Of a stretch of DNA of 64,000 nucleotides, positions 1-8,622 are shown piece by piece. The notes under the pieces were generated by a model. The model had not been told where the DNA came from. It saw only the letters and a program-made list of their open reading frames with translations, and did not search any database. Both the position numbers and the translations under genes were made by a program. How positions within the stretch are numbered: the stretch's first letter is position 1; each line of letters starts with the position of its first letter. Location of the stretch: NCBI GenBank assembly GCA_017631795.1, contig JAGBSO010000023.1, forward strand, positions 1 to 64,000, written 5' to 3'. This stretch comes from Clostridia bacterium (GTDB lineage: Bacteria; Bacillota; Clostridia; Oscillospirales; Acutalibacteraceae).

Positions 1-103
1 AGGGGCGTTGTCCACAACGCCCCCTGCGAAGCAGAACGGCTTTGCCGTTAAATTTTCCGATGGAAAAATCACTATCGTGCCGGGCGTTGAGGACAACGCC
101 CCT
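1..103. repeat. MITE-like intergenic element with 13-bp terminal inverted repeats
   Basis: The first 13 bases (1-13, AGGGGCGTTGTCC) are the exact reverse complement of 91-103. Between them lie more short palindromes: 2-22 (GGGGCGTTGT with ACAACGCCCC), 35-49 (AACGGC with GCCGTT), about 52-68 (ATTTTCC with GGAAAAT) and 82-101 (GGGCGTTG with CAACGCCC). The element has no coding capacity and higher GC than its surroundings, as expected of a small non-autonomous mobile or REP-like repeat. It may begin a few bases left of the window, because ACA follows the right end and a matching TGT would be expected before position 1. It sits downstream of the GH13 gene and has no T-tract, so I do not call it a terminator. 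Confidence 0.6.
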
Positions 104-140
104 ACAAGATACCATTTTATTTGTTTGATAAATTATTGTT

Positions 141-1994
141 TTATCTTTCAAGTATAACCGCTGTATTTGCATCGATTTCTACGGAACAATATGTCACATT
201 CTGACCTGTGATACATCTTGCACCGTGCCAGTCATCGGGCAGATAATAAGTTATCGCATGGGGATTGTTATTTGCAATCACGAGCAGACTGTCCTTTTTG
301 CTGACTCTTGCGTAGGCAACACATCCCATTGCAGCAGAAACCGCATAGAACTTTCCTTTTTTAAGGCAGTCATATTTTTGTCTGACTTCTCCAAGAAACT
401 GCAGGTCATACCACAAAGGACTTCTTTCTTTATTCCACGGGAAAAATGTTCTGTTGAATGGGTCTTTGAGACCTTCTGTAAGCATTTCGTCACCGTAATA
501 AAGTGACGGAACACCCGGCAGCGTATATTGAAGAACAACAGCCTGTCTGAGCAGTTTTTCCGCTTCTGCTTTCTGTTTGCCCGTAAGGGTAAGTCTGCGC
601 TGTATCGCTCTGCCGATGTTTTCACCGCTCTGACCGCCAAGCACACTGAAAATTCTTTCCGTATCATGTGTGCCAAGGTGATTCATAAGACAGCAAAGCA
701 CCTGCGGGGGATAATTTTCGCAGATTGAAAGAATCCTGTCCATAAACTGCTCGGCATTTGCATTTTTCATAAAATCAATTATAGCCGTGCGGAAAGGATA
801 ATTCATAACGGAGTCAAGCTCCTGACCCTCAAAATATTGCCTTCTTCCGCCGTGGCTGATTTTGTTGCTGGCATCTTCCCAGACTTCACCAAGCAGAAGA
901 CCGTCGGGTTTTGTGCGTTTGACTGCATCACGCAGTTTTACAATAAAACTGTCGGGAAGCTCATCCGCAACATCAAGACGGAAACCGTAAGCACCTGCTT
1001 TCAGCCATTTTTCCACAACACCGTCTTTACCTGCGATGAATTCGCAGAATTTTTCGTCTTCTTCATTTGTTTCAGGCAGAGTTTTTATTCCCCACCATGA
1101 ATCGTAATCGTCATTCCATGTCTTAAATTTATACCAGCTGTAATACGGTGAACTCTGAGAGTTATACGCACCCTCATTTTTATACCGTCTGTATATATTA
1201 AAATAAATACTGTCTGCACCCGTATGGCTGAAAACACCGTCAAGCAGAATCTTCATGCCGTACTTTTCAGCTTCTTTGCAAAGTGAAACAAAATCATTGT
1301 AATCGCCCAGCAACGGGTCAATTTTCATGTAATCCGCAGTATCATAACGATGGTTTGAATGTGCCTCAAAAATCGGGTTGAGATAAATACATGTAACACC
1401 CAATTCTTTGAGATAAGGCAGTTTCATCTCTATTCCTTTAAGGTCACCGCCGTAAAAATCCACATTCCAGCGATGATGGATTTCATTTTCCTGCCATTCA
1501 GGCTCTTCATCGAAAGATTTGTGCATCACTCTGTCGGCAGGGACATTTTTTTTAGGTTTGCCTGATGCAAAAAACCTGTCGGGGAAAATCTGATACATCA
1601 CACCGCCGGGGAAATCTTCGGGAGTGACAAAATCGGGAGAATAGACCGTCTGCTGCCATTCGTTTCCGTTGTCGCACATCTGCCCCTGACCGTTTGAATG
1701 AAGAAAAATTCTGCCTCTGCCGAATGATGTATCATACTCAAAATGATAAAAATACAATCCCGCTTCCTCAAAAGTATGTTCAATACTCCACCATTCTGTT
1801 ATGTTGTCGGTGGATTTCCAATCAAGTTTTATATACTCTTTCTCTTCACCGTCAAGACCTGCGACAAGATAAACAGCCGAGCACATCATTTCTCTCGGCA
1901 TACAGACGGAAAGCCACAGGGATTCCCCTGCGGCTGTGCTTCCGAATATTGATTTATGTCTTATATCTCTTGAATTGAAAGGAACGAAAAACAT
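141..1994 (-). CDS. GH13-family alpha-glucosidase (neopullulanase/cyclomaltodextrinase-like)
   Basis: A 617-residue cytoplasmic enzyme (no signal peptide) predicted to hydrolyse alpha-1,4 and perhaps alpha-1,6 links in maltodextrins or glycogen fragments. Residues 1-120 form a beta-rich N-terminal domain like the starch-binding domain of neopullulanases. The (beta/alpha)8 catalytic domain follows, starting near GGVMYQIFPDRF. The conserved GH13 regions are visible: DGVFSH at 252-257, GFRLDVADE with nucleophile Asp341, LLGEVWE with acid/base Glu370, and GTHDTE with His443-Asp444. A short C-terminal beta domain closes the protein. The ATG lies 3 bases after the glgP stop, so the two genes are co-transcribed and together break down storage or imported alpha-glucan. 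The family is clear; the exact linkage specificity is not. Confidence 0.9.
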   Translation of the reverse strand: MFFVPFNSRDIRHKSIFGSTAAGESLWLSVCMPREMMCSAVYLVAGLDGEEKEYIKLDWKSTDNITEWWSIEHTFEEAGLYFYHFEYDTSFGRGRIFLHSNGQGQMCDNGNEWQQTVYSPDFVTPEDFPGGVMYQIFPDRFFASGKPKKNVPADRVMHKSFDEEPEWQENEIHHRWNVDFYGGDLKGIEMKLPYLKELGVTCIYLNPIFEAHSNHRYDTADYMKIDPLLGDYNDFVSLCKEAEKYGMKILLDGVFSHTGADSIYFNIYRRYKNEGAYNSQSSPYYSWYKFKTWNDDYDSWWGIKTLPETNEEDEKFCEFIAGKDGVVEKWLKAGAYGFRLDVADELPDSFIVKLRDAVKRTKPDGLLLGEVWEDASNKISHGGRRQYFEGQELDSVMNYPFRTAIIDFMKNANAEQFMDRILSICENYPPQVLCCLMNHLGTHDTERIFSVLGGQSGENIGRAIQRRLTLTGKQKAEAEKLLRQAVVLQYTLPGVPSLYYGDEMLTEGLKDPFNRTFFPWNKERSPLWYDLQFLGEVRQKYDCLKKGKFYAVSAAMGCVAYARVSKKDSLLVIANNNPHAITYYLPDDWHGARCITGQNVTYCSVEIDANTAVILER

Positions 1995-1997
1995 GAA

Positions 1998-4415
1998 TTA
2001 CTTTGTACCTTTTGCAGATGCTGTATGCCAGATATCTCTTGCATAGTCATTGATTGAACGGTCAGCCGCAAAAATACCTGCACCTGCTGTGTTCATAAGT
2101 GACATCTGATTCCATTTTTTTCTGTCAAGGAAGAGAGCTTCAGCCTTCTTCTGAGCATTTCTGTAATCAGCAAAATCAGCAAGAACCATGTAAGGATCAT
2201 GGTGAATGATTGTTTCTGTAACTTCGGGGAAATACTTTCCGCAAATGCCCTGATGATTTGCAAAATCAATAGCTCTGTGGATTTCCTGATTGTTATGATA
2301 ATAGTTTGTGGGGTTGTAACCAGCTTTTTTGAGCTGTTCAACTTCGGGTGTGCTCATACCGAAGATGATGATATTGTCATCACCGACAGATTCGTAGATT
2401 TCTACGTTTGCACCGTCCATTGTACCGAGAGTTACGGCACCGTTGATCATAAGCTTCATGTTACCTGTACCTGATGCTTCTGTACCTGCAAGAGAAATCT
2501 GCTCTGAGATATCTGCTGCGGGCATAAGCATTTCAGCCATAGTAACATTATAATCCTCAACATAAACAACCTTCATGAACTTGCTTACAACGGGATCGTT
2601 GTTGATCATGTCAGCAAGAGCGATGATGAAGCTGATGATTTTCTTTGCAACGAAATAGCCGGGAGCTGCCTTTGCACCGAAAATGTATGTGTGAGGAACG
2701 TAGTTACCATTGGGATTTTCCTTGATTTCAAGATATTTTGCAAGAATATTGAGTGCATTGAGATGCTGTCTCTTGTACTCATGAAGTCTCTTTACCTGAA
2801 CGTCAAAGATTGAATCGGGATCAATTTCGATTCCCTGAACCTTCTTGATGTGGTCAGCAAATCTCTTTTTGTTTGCTCTCTTGATTTTTTCAAGGTCAGA
2901 GAGAACTTTTTCATCCTCAGCATAAGCTCTGAGCTTTTCAAGTGCAGAGCCTTCAAGGATAAAGTCGTCGCCGATGAGCTTTGTAAGGTAAGCTGTAAGC
3001 TCTGAGTTTGCCTGACAGAGCCAACGTCTGTGTGCGATACCGTTTGTTACATTCTTGAACTTGTCGGGAGTGAGTCTGTAGAAATCGTTGAAAACTGTGT
3101 CCTTGAGAATCTGTGAATGAAGCGCAGAAACACCGTTTACGCTGTGACAACCTGCAACACAGAGGTTTGCCATTCTTACAACACCGTTTGAAATGATTGC
3201 AGTTCTTTCAACATAATCTGCATCATAAGTTGCGTTCCAGACATAGCTTCTGAAACGGTTGTCGATTTCTCTCATAATCTCGAAAACTCTGGGGATAAGA
3301 CGCTGCATAAGGTCTACACTCCAGCATTCGAGAGCTTCTTTCATAACTGTGTGGTTTGTGTAAGCAACAGTTTTTGTGACAATGTTCCATGCGTCATCCC
3401 AACCGTAACCGCACTCGTCGAGCATAATTCTCATGAGTTCGGGAATTGCAAGTGTGGGATGTGTGTCGTTAACGTGGATCGCAACCTTTTCTGCAAGGTT
3501 ATCAAGTGTGCCGTACTGACGGAGATGATGATGAATGATGTCCTGAATTGAAGCAGAAACAAGGAAATACTGCTGACGAAGACGAAGGCTCTTTCCTTCG
3601 GGATGATTATCTGCAGGATAAAGAATCTTGCTGATAACTTCTGCCATAGCATTTCTTTCCATAGCTTTCATATAGTCGCCCTGATTGAACAGAGTCATAT
3701 CAAGACCGGGAGCTTTTGCTGTCCACAGACGGAGTACGCTGATACCCTTGCCGTCTTTACCTGCAACAAACATATCAAAAGGTACAGCCTGAATAGATGT
3801 GTAATCTTTAAGCTCAACGTGATGATAATGGTCTTCCCAGATTTCTTCAACATGACCTTCAAAGCAGATTTCAACAGCGCTTTCTTCACGGGGCATAAGC
3901 CATACGTCACCGCCGGGAAGCCAGTTGTCGGGAAGCTCTGTCTGCCAGCCGTCAATCAGCTTCTGCTTGAAGATACCGTATTCGTAAAGAATTGAGTAAC
4001 CTCTTGCGGGGTATTCCTGAGTTGCAAGACCGTCAAGATAACATGCAGCAAGTCTGCCGAGACCGCCGTTACCGAGACCTGCATCAGGCTCACAATCGTA
4101 AAGTTTTTCTATATTGACACCGAAATCTTTGAGTGCAGAAGTGAATGTCTTCTGAAGATTAAGGTTGTAAAGATTGTTTCTGAGTGATTTACCCATAAGG
4201 AATTCCATTGAGAGATAGTAAACTCTCTTTGTGCCTGCCTTATCAGCTCTTTCTGTAAAGTCAGCTCTGCCCTCACCCATCATTTCGCTGAGAATCATTG
4301 CAACAGCACGATAATACTGCTCATATGATGCATTTTCGGTTGTTACACCGAAGAAGTGAGAAAGCTTATTCTCGATAAGCTCTTTGGCTTTTGCCTTTGT
4401 AAGTGTGTAATTCAT
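1998..4415 (-). CDS. glgP: Glycogen/maltodextrin phosphorylase
   Basis: An 805-residue GT35 phosphorylase, the usual family length, which releases glucose-1-phosphate from alpha-1,4-glucan using orthophosphate and pyridoxal phosphate. The N-terminal half has YYLSMEFLMGKSL and the glycine-rich GLGNGGLGRLAACYLDG stretch. The C-terminal half has RLHEYKRQ and the PLP-lysine signature EASGTGNMK followed by GTMDGANVEI. The start ATG at 4415 is preceded by GGAGG seven bases away. A candidate sigma-A promoter lies 50-77 bases upstream (4464-4492). The GH13 gene follows within 3 bases; the phosphorylase shortens chains and the GH13 enzyme deals with what it cannot attack. Calling it glycogen rather than maltodextrin phosphorylase is a choice of name, since sequence alone does not separate them well. 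Confidence 0.95.
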   Translation of the reverse strand: MNYTLTKAKAKELIENKLSHFFGVTTENASYEQYYRAVAMILSEMMGEGRADFTERADKAGTKRVYYLSMEFLMGKSLRNNLYNLNLQKTFTSALKDFGVNIEKLYDCEPDAGLGNGGLGRLAACYLDGLATQEYPARGYSILYEYGIFKQKLIDGWQTELPDNWLPGGDVWLMPREESAVEICFEGHVEEIWEDHYHHVELKDYTSIQAVPFDMFVAGKDGKGISVLRLWTAKAPGLDMTLFNQGDYMKAMERNAMAEVISKILYPADNHPEGKSLRLRQQYFLVSASIQDIIHHHLRQYGTLDNLAEKVAIHVNDTHPTLAIPELMRIMLDECGYGWDDAWNIVTKTVAYTNHTVMKEALECWSVDLMQRLIPRVFEIMREIDNRFRSYVWNATYDADYVERTAIISNGVVRMANLCVAGCHSVNGVSALHSQILKDTVFNDFYRLTPDKFKNVTNGIAHRRWLCQANSELTAYLTKLIGDDFILEGSALEKLRAYAEDEKVLSDLEKIKRANKKRFADHIKKVQGIEIDPDSIFDVQVKRLHEYKRQHLNALNILAKYLEIKENPNGNYVPHTYIFGAKAAPGYFVAKKIISFIIALADMINNDPVVSKFMKVVYVEDYNVTMAEMLMPAADISEQISLAGTEASGTGNMKLMINGAVTLGTMDGANVEIYESVGDDNIIIFGMSTPEVEQLKKAGYNPTNYYHNNQEIHRAIDFANHQGICGKYFPEVTETIIHHDPYMVLADFADYRNAQKKAEALFLDRKKWNQMSLMNTAGAGIFAADRSINDYARDIWHTASAKGTK

Positions 4416-4463
4416 ATTTGCCTCCAGCTAAAGGGATATAGTTATCCAAATATATAATGTTAT

Positions 4464-4492
4464 ATTCTATACTATTTTAATTCATTTTTCAA
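4464..4492 (-). promoter_or_regulatory. Candidate sigma-A promoter of glgP
   Basis: On the minus strand TTGAAA (4487-4492) is followed after 17 bases by TAGAAT (4464-4469), giving a 5' leader of roughly 40 bases before the glgP ATG. The surrounding region is very AT-rich, which lowers certainty. Confidence 0.5.
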
Positions 4493-4556
4493 GCTAAATA
4501 TACAAACCAATATAACAGTATTATGGTGAATATTTTATAAACTTTGCATAAAAATT

Positions 4557-4583
4557 CAAAAAGCAGCCACCGGAGTGACTGCC
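4557..4583 (-). terminator. Rho-independent terminator after the Gfo/Idh dehydrogenase gene
   Basis: GCAGTCAC and GTGGCTGC arms (4563-4582, one mismatch) form a hairpin followed on the minus strand by five T. It lies 16 bases past the stop of the 4599-5762 gene and separates it from glgP. Confidence 0.75.
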
Positions 4584-4598
4584 TGATGTGAATTTCAA

Positions 4599-5762
4599 TT
4601 AAAATGTTGATGACATATCTGCCTGAACAATTTCCTTGACATCCTTTTTAGCCTTTGATGCTGCTCTTCTCTTGTTAAGCTCTGCAAGATAGAGATCTTC
4701 GTCAAGAGGAAGTGTTACGGAAACATTACCCAGCCATGATGAAAGGTAAGCCGCATTACAGATTGTAAGACCGTTGATACCTTCAACACCTTCCGCAACA
4801 AGAGGTGTGCCGTGGAGAATGTGAGCTGCAAATGCGTTTGTAACACCTACGTGCTGTTCATTCATGCCGTCTGTTTCAACTTCAATTTTCTTGCTTTCAA
4901 GCTTTGAGAAACCGTCTTCTGCTGCGTATGTATATTCAGAGAGCTTTTCTGTAAGTTCAACCACTTCGAGTTCACTTGCAGAGCAGATGATTCTTGCCTT
5001 GTCGAGAGTGATTTCAAGTCTGTTGTCACCGGGGCAGTCACCTGTTGTTGTGATAAAAACACCTGTTGCTCCGTTGGGATATTCAGCATAGATTGTTACG
5101 TCGTCTTCAACTTCGATATCATGCCATTTTCCGTTATGGCAGAATGCTGTGATCTTTGAAGGCATACCGCAGATCCACTGCCACAGGTCAAGGTTATGGG
5201 GTGCCTGATTCATAAGAACGCCGCCGCCTTCACCGTCCCATGTTGCTCTCCATCCGCCTGAGTTATAATAACCCTGAGTTCTGTACCAGTCTGTGATGAT
5301 CCAGTTTGTTCTTCTGATTTCACCGTAAACTCCGCTTTCAACAAGTTCCTTTACCTTGCGGAAAATATGGTTTGTTCTCTGGTTATACATAAGAGCAAAA
5401 GTCTTATCCTGAGTTTTTACAAACTCATTGAGTTCACGGACATCCTTTGTGAAAACACCTGCAGGCTTTTCGCAAAGAACATTGATGCCCTTTTCAAGAG
5501 CCTGTCTTGAAAGAACGGGATGAAGATAATGGGGTGTTGCGATGATAATAGCATCAACAAGACCGCTGTCAAGCAGTTCGTCTGTGCTTGTGAAAGTTTT
5601 TACATCGGGAACCTGAGTGAGCGCAAAATCGAGTCTGTCCTGCTTGACATCGCAGACTGCGACAAGCTCCATCTCATTGATTTTCCCGTCTGTGTACATT
5701 TTTATGTGGGATGAACCCATATTACCTATACCGATAATCGCATATTTAAGTTTTTCTGACAT
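4599..5762 (-). CDS. Gfo/Idh/MocA-family NAD(P)-dependent sugar oxidoreductase
   Basis: A 387-residue two-domain dehydrogenase. The N-terminal Rossmann fold begins with KYAIIGIGNMGSSH (GxGxxG) and includes ATPHYLHP and the family's CEKPAG motif, whose lysine takes part in catalysis. The C-terminal alpha/beta domain has GGGVLMNQAPHNLDLWQW, in which the histidine-aspartate region shapes the substrate site. The reading frame extends 34 codons further upstream, but that part lies inside an intergenic repeat. The ATG at 5762 has AAAGGAGT upstream and is followed by the expected first beta strand, so I start it there. Substrate unknown: members oxidise inositols, sugars or amino-sugar derivatives. 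A terminator follows, so it is the last gene of its transcript. Confidence 0.88.
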   Translation of the reverse strand: MSEKLKYAIIGIGNMGSSHIKMYTDGKINEMELVAVCDVKQDRLDFALTQVPDVKTFTSTDELLDSGLVDAIIIATPHYLHPVLSRQALEKGINVLCEKPAGVFTKDVRELNEFVKTQDKTFALMYNQRTNHIFRKVKELVESGVYGEIRRTNWIITDWYRTQGYYNSGGWRATWDGEGGGVLMNQAPHNLDLWQWICGMPSKITAFCHNGKWHDIEVEDDVTIYAEYPNGATGVFITTTGDCPGDNRLEITLDKARIICSASELEVVELTEKLSEYTYAAEDGFSKLESKKIEVETDGMNEQHVGVTNAFAAHILHGTPLVAEGVEGINGLTICNAAYLSSWLGNVSVTLPLDEDLYLAELNKRRAASKAKKDVKEIVQADMSSTF

Positions 5763-5784
5763 AGTACATGACTCCTTTTTTTGT

Positions 5785-5896
5785 AATGGAAAATTGAAAA
5801 TTGAAAGTTGAAAATGAATAGAGCGAAGCGGAATCAAGTGCGAAGCACTTCCGAAACTTTCCATTTTCCATTCTCAACTTTCCATTTGAGCGAAGC
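5785..5896. repeat. Intergenic imperfect inverted repeat (TGGAAAATTGAAAA type)
   Basis: About 110 bases with left-arm motifs ATGGAAAATTGAAA and right-arm motifs TTTCCATTTTCCATTC in inverted orientation. GAGCGAAGCG occurs in both arms (about 5820 and 5887) and a perfect 6-bp hairpin sits in the middle (AAGTGC, GAA, GCACTT at 5836-5850). It fills the gap between the 5910-6752 gene and the Gfo/Idh gene. A run of this kind, repeated across a genome, is typical of REP-like repeats in gut Clostridia. Only one clear copy is in the window. Confidence 0.55.
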
Positions 5897-5909
5897 GATA
5901 AATTATTGT

Positions 5910-6752
5910 TTACCATTCAAAATGATTAAACGGAATTATACCTTCTGCAAAGTTGGTCTGTCTGACCATACCGTCTGCATTTACTCTGAATGTCATTGTT
6001 TCATAAGCGTCGATATCAAACCAGAAGCCCATATCAAAAACATCGCTCATGATGAAAGAATGAACACCATTTCTGCCCTGAGTTTCGTTGATTCTCAGAA
6101 CAACGTCGCCTGAGCCGTCTTCACACATCTTGAATGCAGTCAGCTCAATGTTATCGCTGCCGAGACGGAAAATATCATTGATATTCTTGCCGAAAACTGC
6201 CTTTGCATCTGCAAGAATCTTTGCAGCTTCTTTGTCCAGAACACCGTCTGCAACAAGACCTGCCCATGCGCCCTTGAAAAACTCTGTGTTTGCCTTTGTG
6301 CCGCAAAGAACAGCCGCTGCTGTATCATATTTTTCTGCATCAAGAAGAACTGTTTCTTCTTCTCTGATGAGAGAAACTTTTTCGTTTTCAGGCTTGATAA
6401 CAGGAAGGTCAACAAGATCTTCGCTCAGATTGCCGATCATGTCTTCCATATCACCGAGGACTTCACCTTCTGCGGGTTTGTAACCGAGAATCATGTCAAC
6501 AGTTTTGTTACCCTGCATATAGAATGCACCTTCGGGAACACCTTCGGTTGCGGGATCAAACACGCAGATTTTTACTCTGCCTGCTCTGAGAAGTCTGGGA
6601 AGTTCTGCGTTATAAGATGAAGCGAAAGCTGCAAGATATGCGTCACCGCCGTTTTTCACTGCGTCAACCTGTGCATAAAGCATGTGTCTTGCAAAGCACT
6701 CATCTGAAAGTTCATTAAGATTTGCGGGAATTGCAATAAGATTCTCAAACAT
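5910..6752 (-). CDS. Hypothetical protein coupled to the 602-residue gene
   Basis: A 280-residue soluble protein that I do not recognise. It has no signal peptide or membrane segment. The N-terminal two thirds are mixed alpha/acidic, with a helical stretch FARHMLYAQVDAVKNGGDAY. The last 70 residues are beta-rich (DVVLRINETQGRNG, then ETMTFRVNADGMVRQTNF) and faintly recall the C-terminal beta domain of alpha-mannosidase-type glycosidases; this is a weak impression only. Its ATG overlaps the stop of the upstream gene by one base (TAATG), so the two are translationally coupled and probably act together, perhaps on a carbohydrate given the neighbours. The stop codon lies within a 13-base sequence shared with two other gene ends (see findings). 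Confidence 0.7.
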   Translation of the reverse strand: MFENLIAIPANLNELSDECFARHMLYAQVDAVKNGGDAYLAAFASSYNAELPRLLRAGRVKICVFDPATEGVPEGAFYMQGNKTVDMILGYKPAEGEVLGDMEDMIGNLSEDLVDLPVIKPENEKVSLIREEETVLLDAEKYDTAAAVLCGTKANTEFFKGAWAGLVADGVLDKEAAKILADAKAVFGKNINDIFRLGSDNIELTAFKMCEDGSGDVVLRINETQGRNGVHSFIMSDVFDMGFWFDIDAYETMTFRVNADGMVRQTNFAEGIIPFNHFEW

Positions 6753-8560
6753 TAGTTGTTACCTCCCTCTTCGATTATGCCGAAATATCTGCCCATCCAG
6801 TAAGGTGTTGTGAATGCCTTACATGTTTCGATTGTGAACTTACCGCCTGACTCTTCATTTACGAGATGAAGTGAGTCACGGTCATATTTTGAAATGGGTC
6901 TTTCATCCTGAGGAAGAAGATATGATGTCTGCTTGTAACCTGCAAAGAATTCCTTTGCAGCAACGTCACGACGGCTTTCAAGGCTTACTGATGAAGCCAT
7001 CATGCTGCTGTTGTTTCTGTAGAACCACATCTTGATTCTTTCTTCGTCAAGAGGACGTTCGGGATGTGTGAGAATATAAGGAATATCATAAATAGGATGA
7101 TGTTCACGGTCAACTGATGTTTCTCTCCAGTTGAGCCAGCTCTTGTGATAAAGGTCACGGAGCTCAGCATCATCTTCAAAGAGAGAAAGACCGAAGAATG
7201 AAATATTTGAAAGCATATGGTCGCCGTACATGATATCTTCGTCGATATCACAGCCTGCGGGAATACTTGCCGCAAAAGCTCTGTCGTAATGAAGAGGTCC
7301 GAGAGCAGCATAGCCGAGGTCAACAAGTCTCTTGTATTCGCTTTCCCAGAGTTCGTTTTCACCGCAGACTTTCTGAGCAAGTTTGAGATACATAAGCATT
7401 TCATTTGCATTAAGACAAGCATCGCACCAACCGATTCCGCCTGTGAAATAGCCCTGACTCCACTTTGCCCAGCTTGTGGGACCGCCGTGGAAATCATGAA
7501 GCTCATAACCATGTTCAATAACATGATCCATGAAGTTCTTTATTGCTGTCTTGATAAGTTCATCAAGCTCTTCGTCTTCTTTGCCGAGAATCTCATGTGC
7601 ATAGTAGTAACAGATAAGGTGAAGTGTTGTTTCGTCACTGCTTGTGTCACCCTTGTAGATGATGTCATCATCTGTGAAACCTGCATCCTTATAGAGCTTT
7701 GAAAGTCTTTCGGGAATGGGAGCAGAAGCATCACATGTCATGCCCACATATCCTCTTTCCTTTGCACCTGATGTTTCAACAACAGTTGCAACACCGTTCT
7801 GCTTTCTGAAGAAAAGACCGTCATCAGGCACAGGGTCTGCTGTTGTGACATAAGTTCTTGCCACGAAACCGTTGCCTCTGCCTGAAATAAACATAAGAAG
7901 AAGACATGCTTCAAGTGAACGGATTGCAGTTGCTCTTGCACGGATTGTGTCTTCGTGGTCTGCGCCCTTTTCTCTCTTGAAAACAGCATAACGGAAGATA
8001 AGACCCATGCAGTACATTGCTGTGAAACCGCCGTCGTTATCTGAACAAGCATAAGGCTGAGCAGATGCTTTGTTCCAGCCTTCGTCAAGTCTTCTCTGGC
8101 TGACCATACCGAGTCTGTCAACGATTGTGAGAGTTTCGTCAAGAAGAATTTCTGCCTTTTCTTCCATAGACATCATTTTAAGCTCGATGTGTGAAACGCA
8201 AGTTTCTGTCTTGACCCAGATTTCATCTTCACTGCCGCAGAGTGCAAGAATCTTGTTATCTTTCATATCTCTGTCAGCTGAGAAATACATGACTCTGTCA
8301 TAGATTTCTGCTTCACTTGCACAGTAACGTGCAAGACCCTTGTCACTTGCAAGCCAGTAAACATCACCGTAATTTCTTATTGCTGTGATGTCCTTTTTTG
8401 CAAAAGGCAACGGGTATCCGGGTGTGAAATCAATCACGCCGCCTACATTTTCTGAAAGACATGACGGCACACAATTGTCATCATGTGAATAGAATGTTAT
8501 AACTCTTGTTTTATGGGGATAAAGAGTAATTGCCAATTTTATCATCCTCACTTTTTTCAT
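6752..8560 (-). CDS. Hypothetical protein, probable (alpha/alpha) toroid glycosidase-like fold
   Basis: A 602-residue cytoplasmic protein. The first 130 residues are beta-rich, with a segment (DITAIRNYGDVYWLASDKGLARY) resembling a beta-propeller blade of the two-component-regulator type. From about residue 150 it becomes helical with aromatic-rich repeats (SSDETTLHLICYYYAHE, WCDACLNANEMLMYLKLA), which suggests an (alpha/alpha) barrel as in several glycosidases and epimerases. I cannot name the family. Start choice is uncertain. A sigma-A promoter at 8569-8597 puts the transcription start only about two bases before the ATG at 8560. A TTG at 8536 has a GTGAGG ribosome site nine bases upstream and may be the true start. 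It is coupled to the 280-residue gene downstream. Confidence 0.72.
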   Translation of the reverse strand: MKKVRMIKLAITLYPHKTRVITFYSHDDNCVPSCLSENVGGVIDFTPGYPLPFAKKDITAIRNYGDVYWLASDKGLARYCASEAEIYDRVMYFSADRDMKDNKILALCGSEDEIWVKTETCVSHIELKMMSMEEKAEILLDETLTIVDRLGMVSQRRLDEGWNKASAQPYACSDNDGGFTAMYCMGLIFRYAVFKREKGADHEDTIRARATAIRSLEACLLLMFISGRGNGFVARTYVTTADPVPDDGLFFRKQNGVATVVETSGAKERGYVGMTCDASAPIPERLSKLYKDAGFTDDDIIYKGDTSSDETTLHLICYYYAHEILGKEDEELDELIKTAIKNFMDHVIEHGYELHDFHGGPTSWAKWSQGYFTGGIGWCDACLNANEMLMYLKLAQKVCGENELWESEYKRLVDLGYAALGPLHYDRAFAASIPAGCDIDEDIMYGDHMLSNISFFGLSLFEDDAELRDLYHKSWLNWRETSVDREHHPIYDIPYILTHPERPLDEERIKMWFYRNNSSMMASSVSLESRRDVAAKEFFAGYKQTSYLLPQDERPISKYDRDSLHLVNEESGGKFTIETCKAFTTPYWMGRYFGIIEEGGNN

Positions 8561-8568
8561 TTGATGCT

Positions 8569-8597
8569 ATTGTACCTTTTTATCCCGAAAAAAGCAA
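8569..8597 (-). promoter_or_regulatory. Sigma-A promoter of the 602/280-residue gene pair
   Basis: Minus-strand TTGCTT (8592-8597), 17-base spacer, TACAAT (8569-8574). The predicted transcript would start near 8562, which bears on the start codon of the downstream gene. Confidence 0.55.
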
Positions 8598-8622
8598 GTA
8601 CTATTACAGTGGTGATTTGCAA

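Noticed and set aside
1..140. Terminator for the GH13 gene
   Set aside because: The hairpins there belong to the repeat element and lack a T-tract on the minus strand.
5763..5864. N-terminal extension of the Gfo/Idh dehydrogenase
   Set aside because: The extra codons fall in the intergenic repeat and the internal ATG has the ribosome site.
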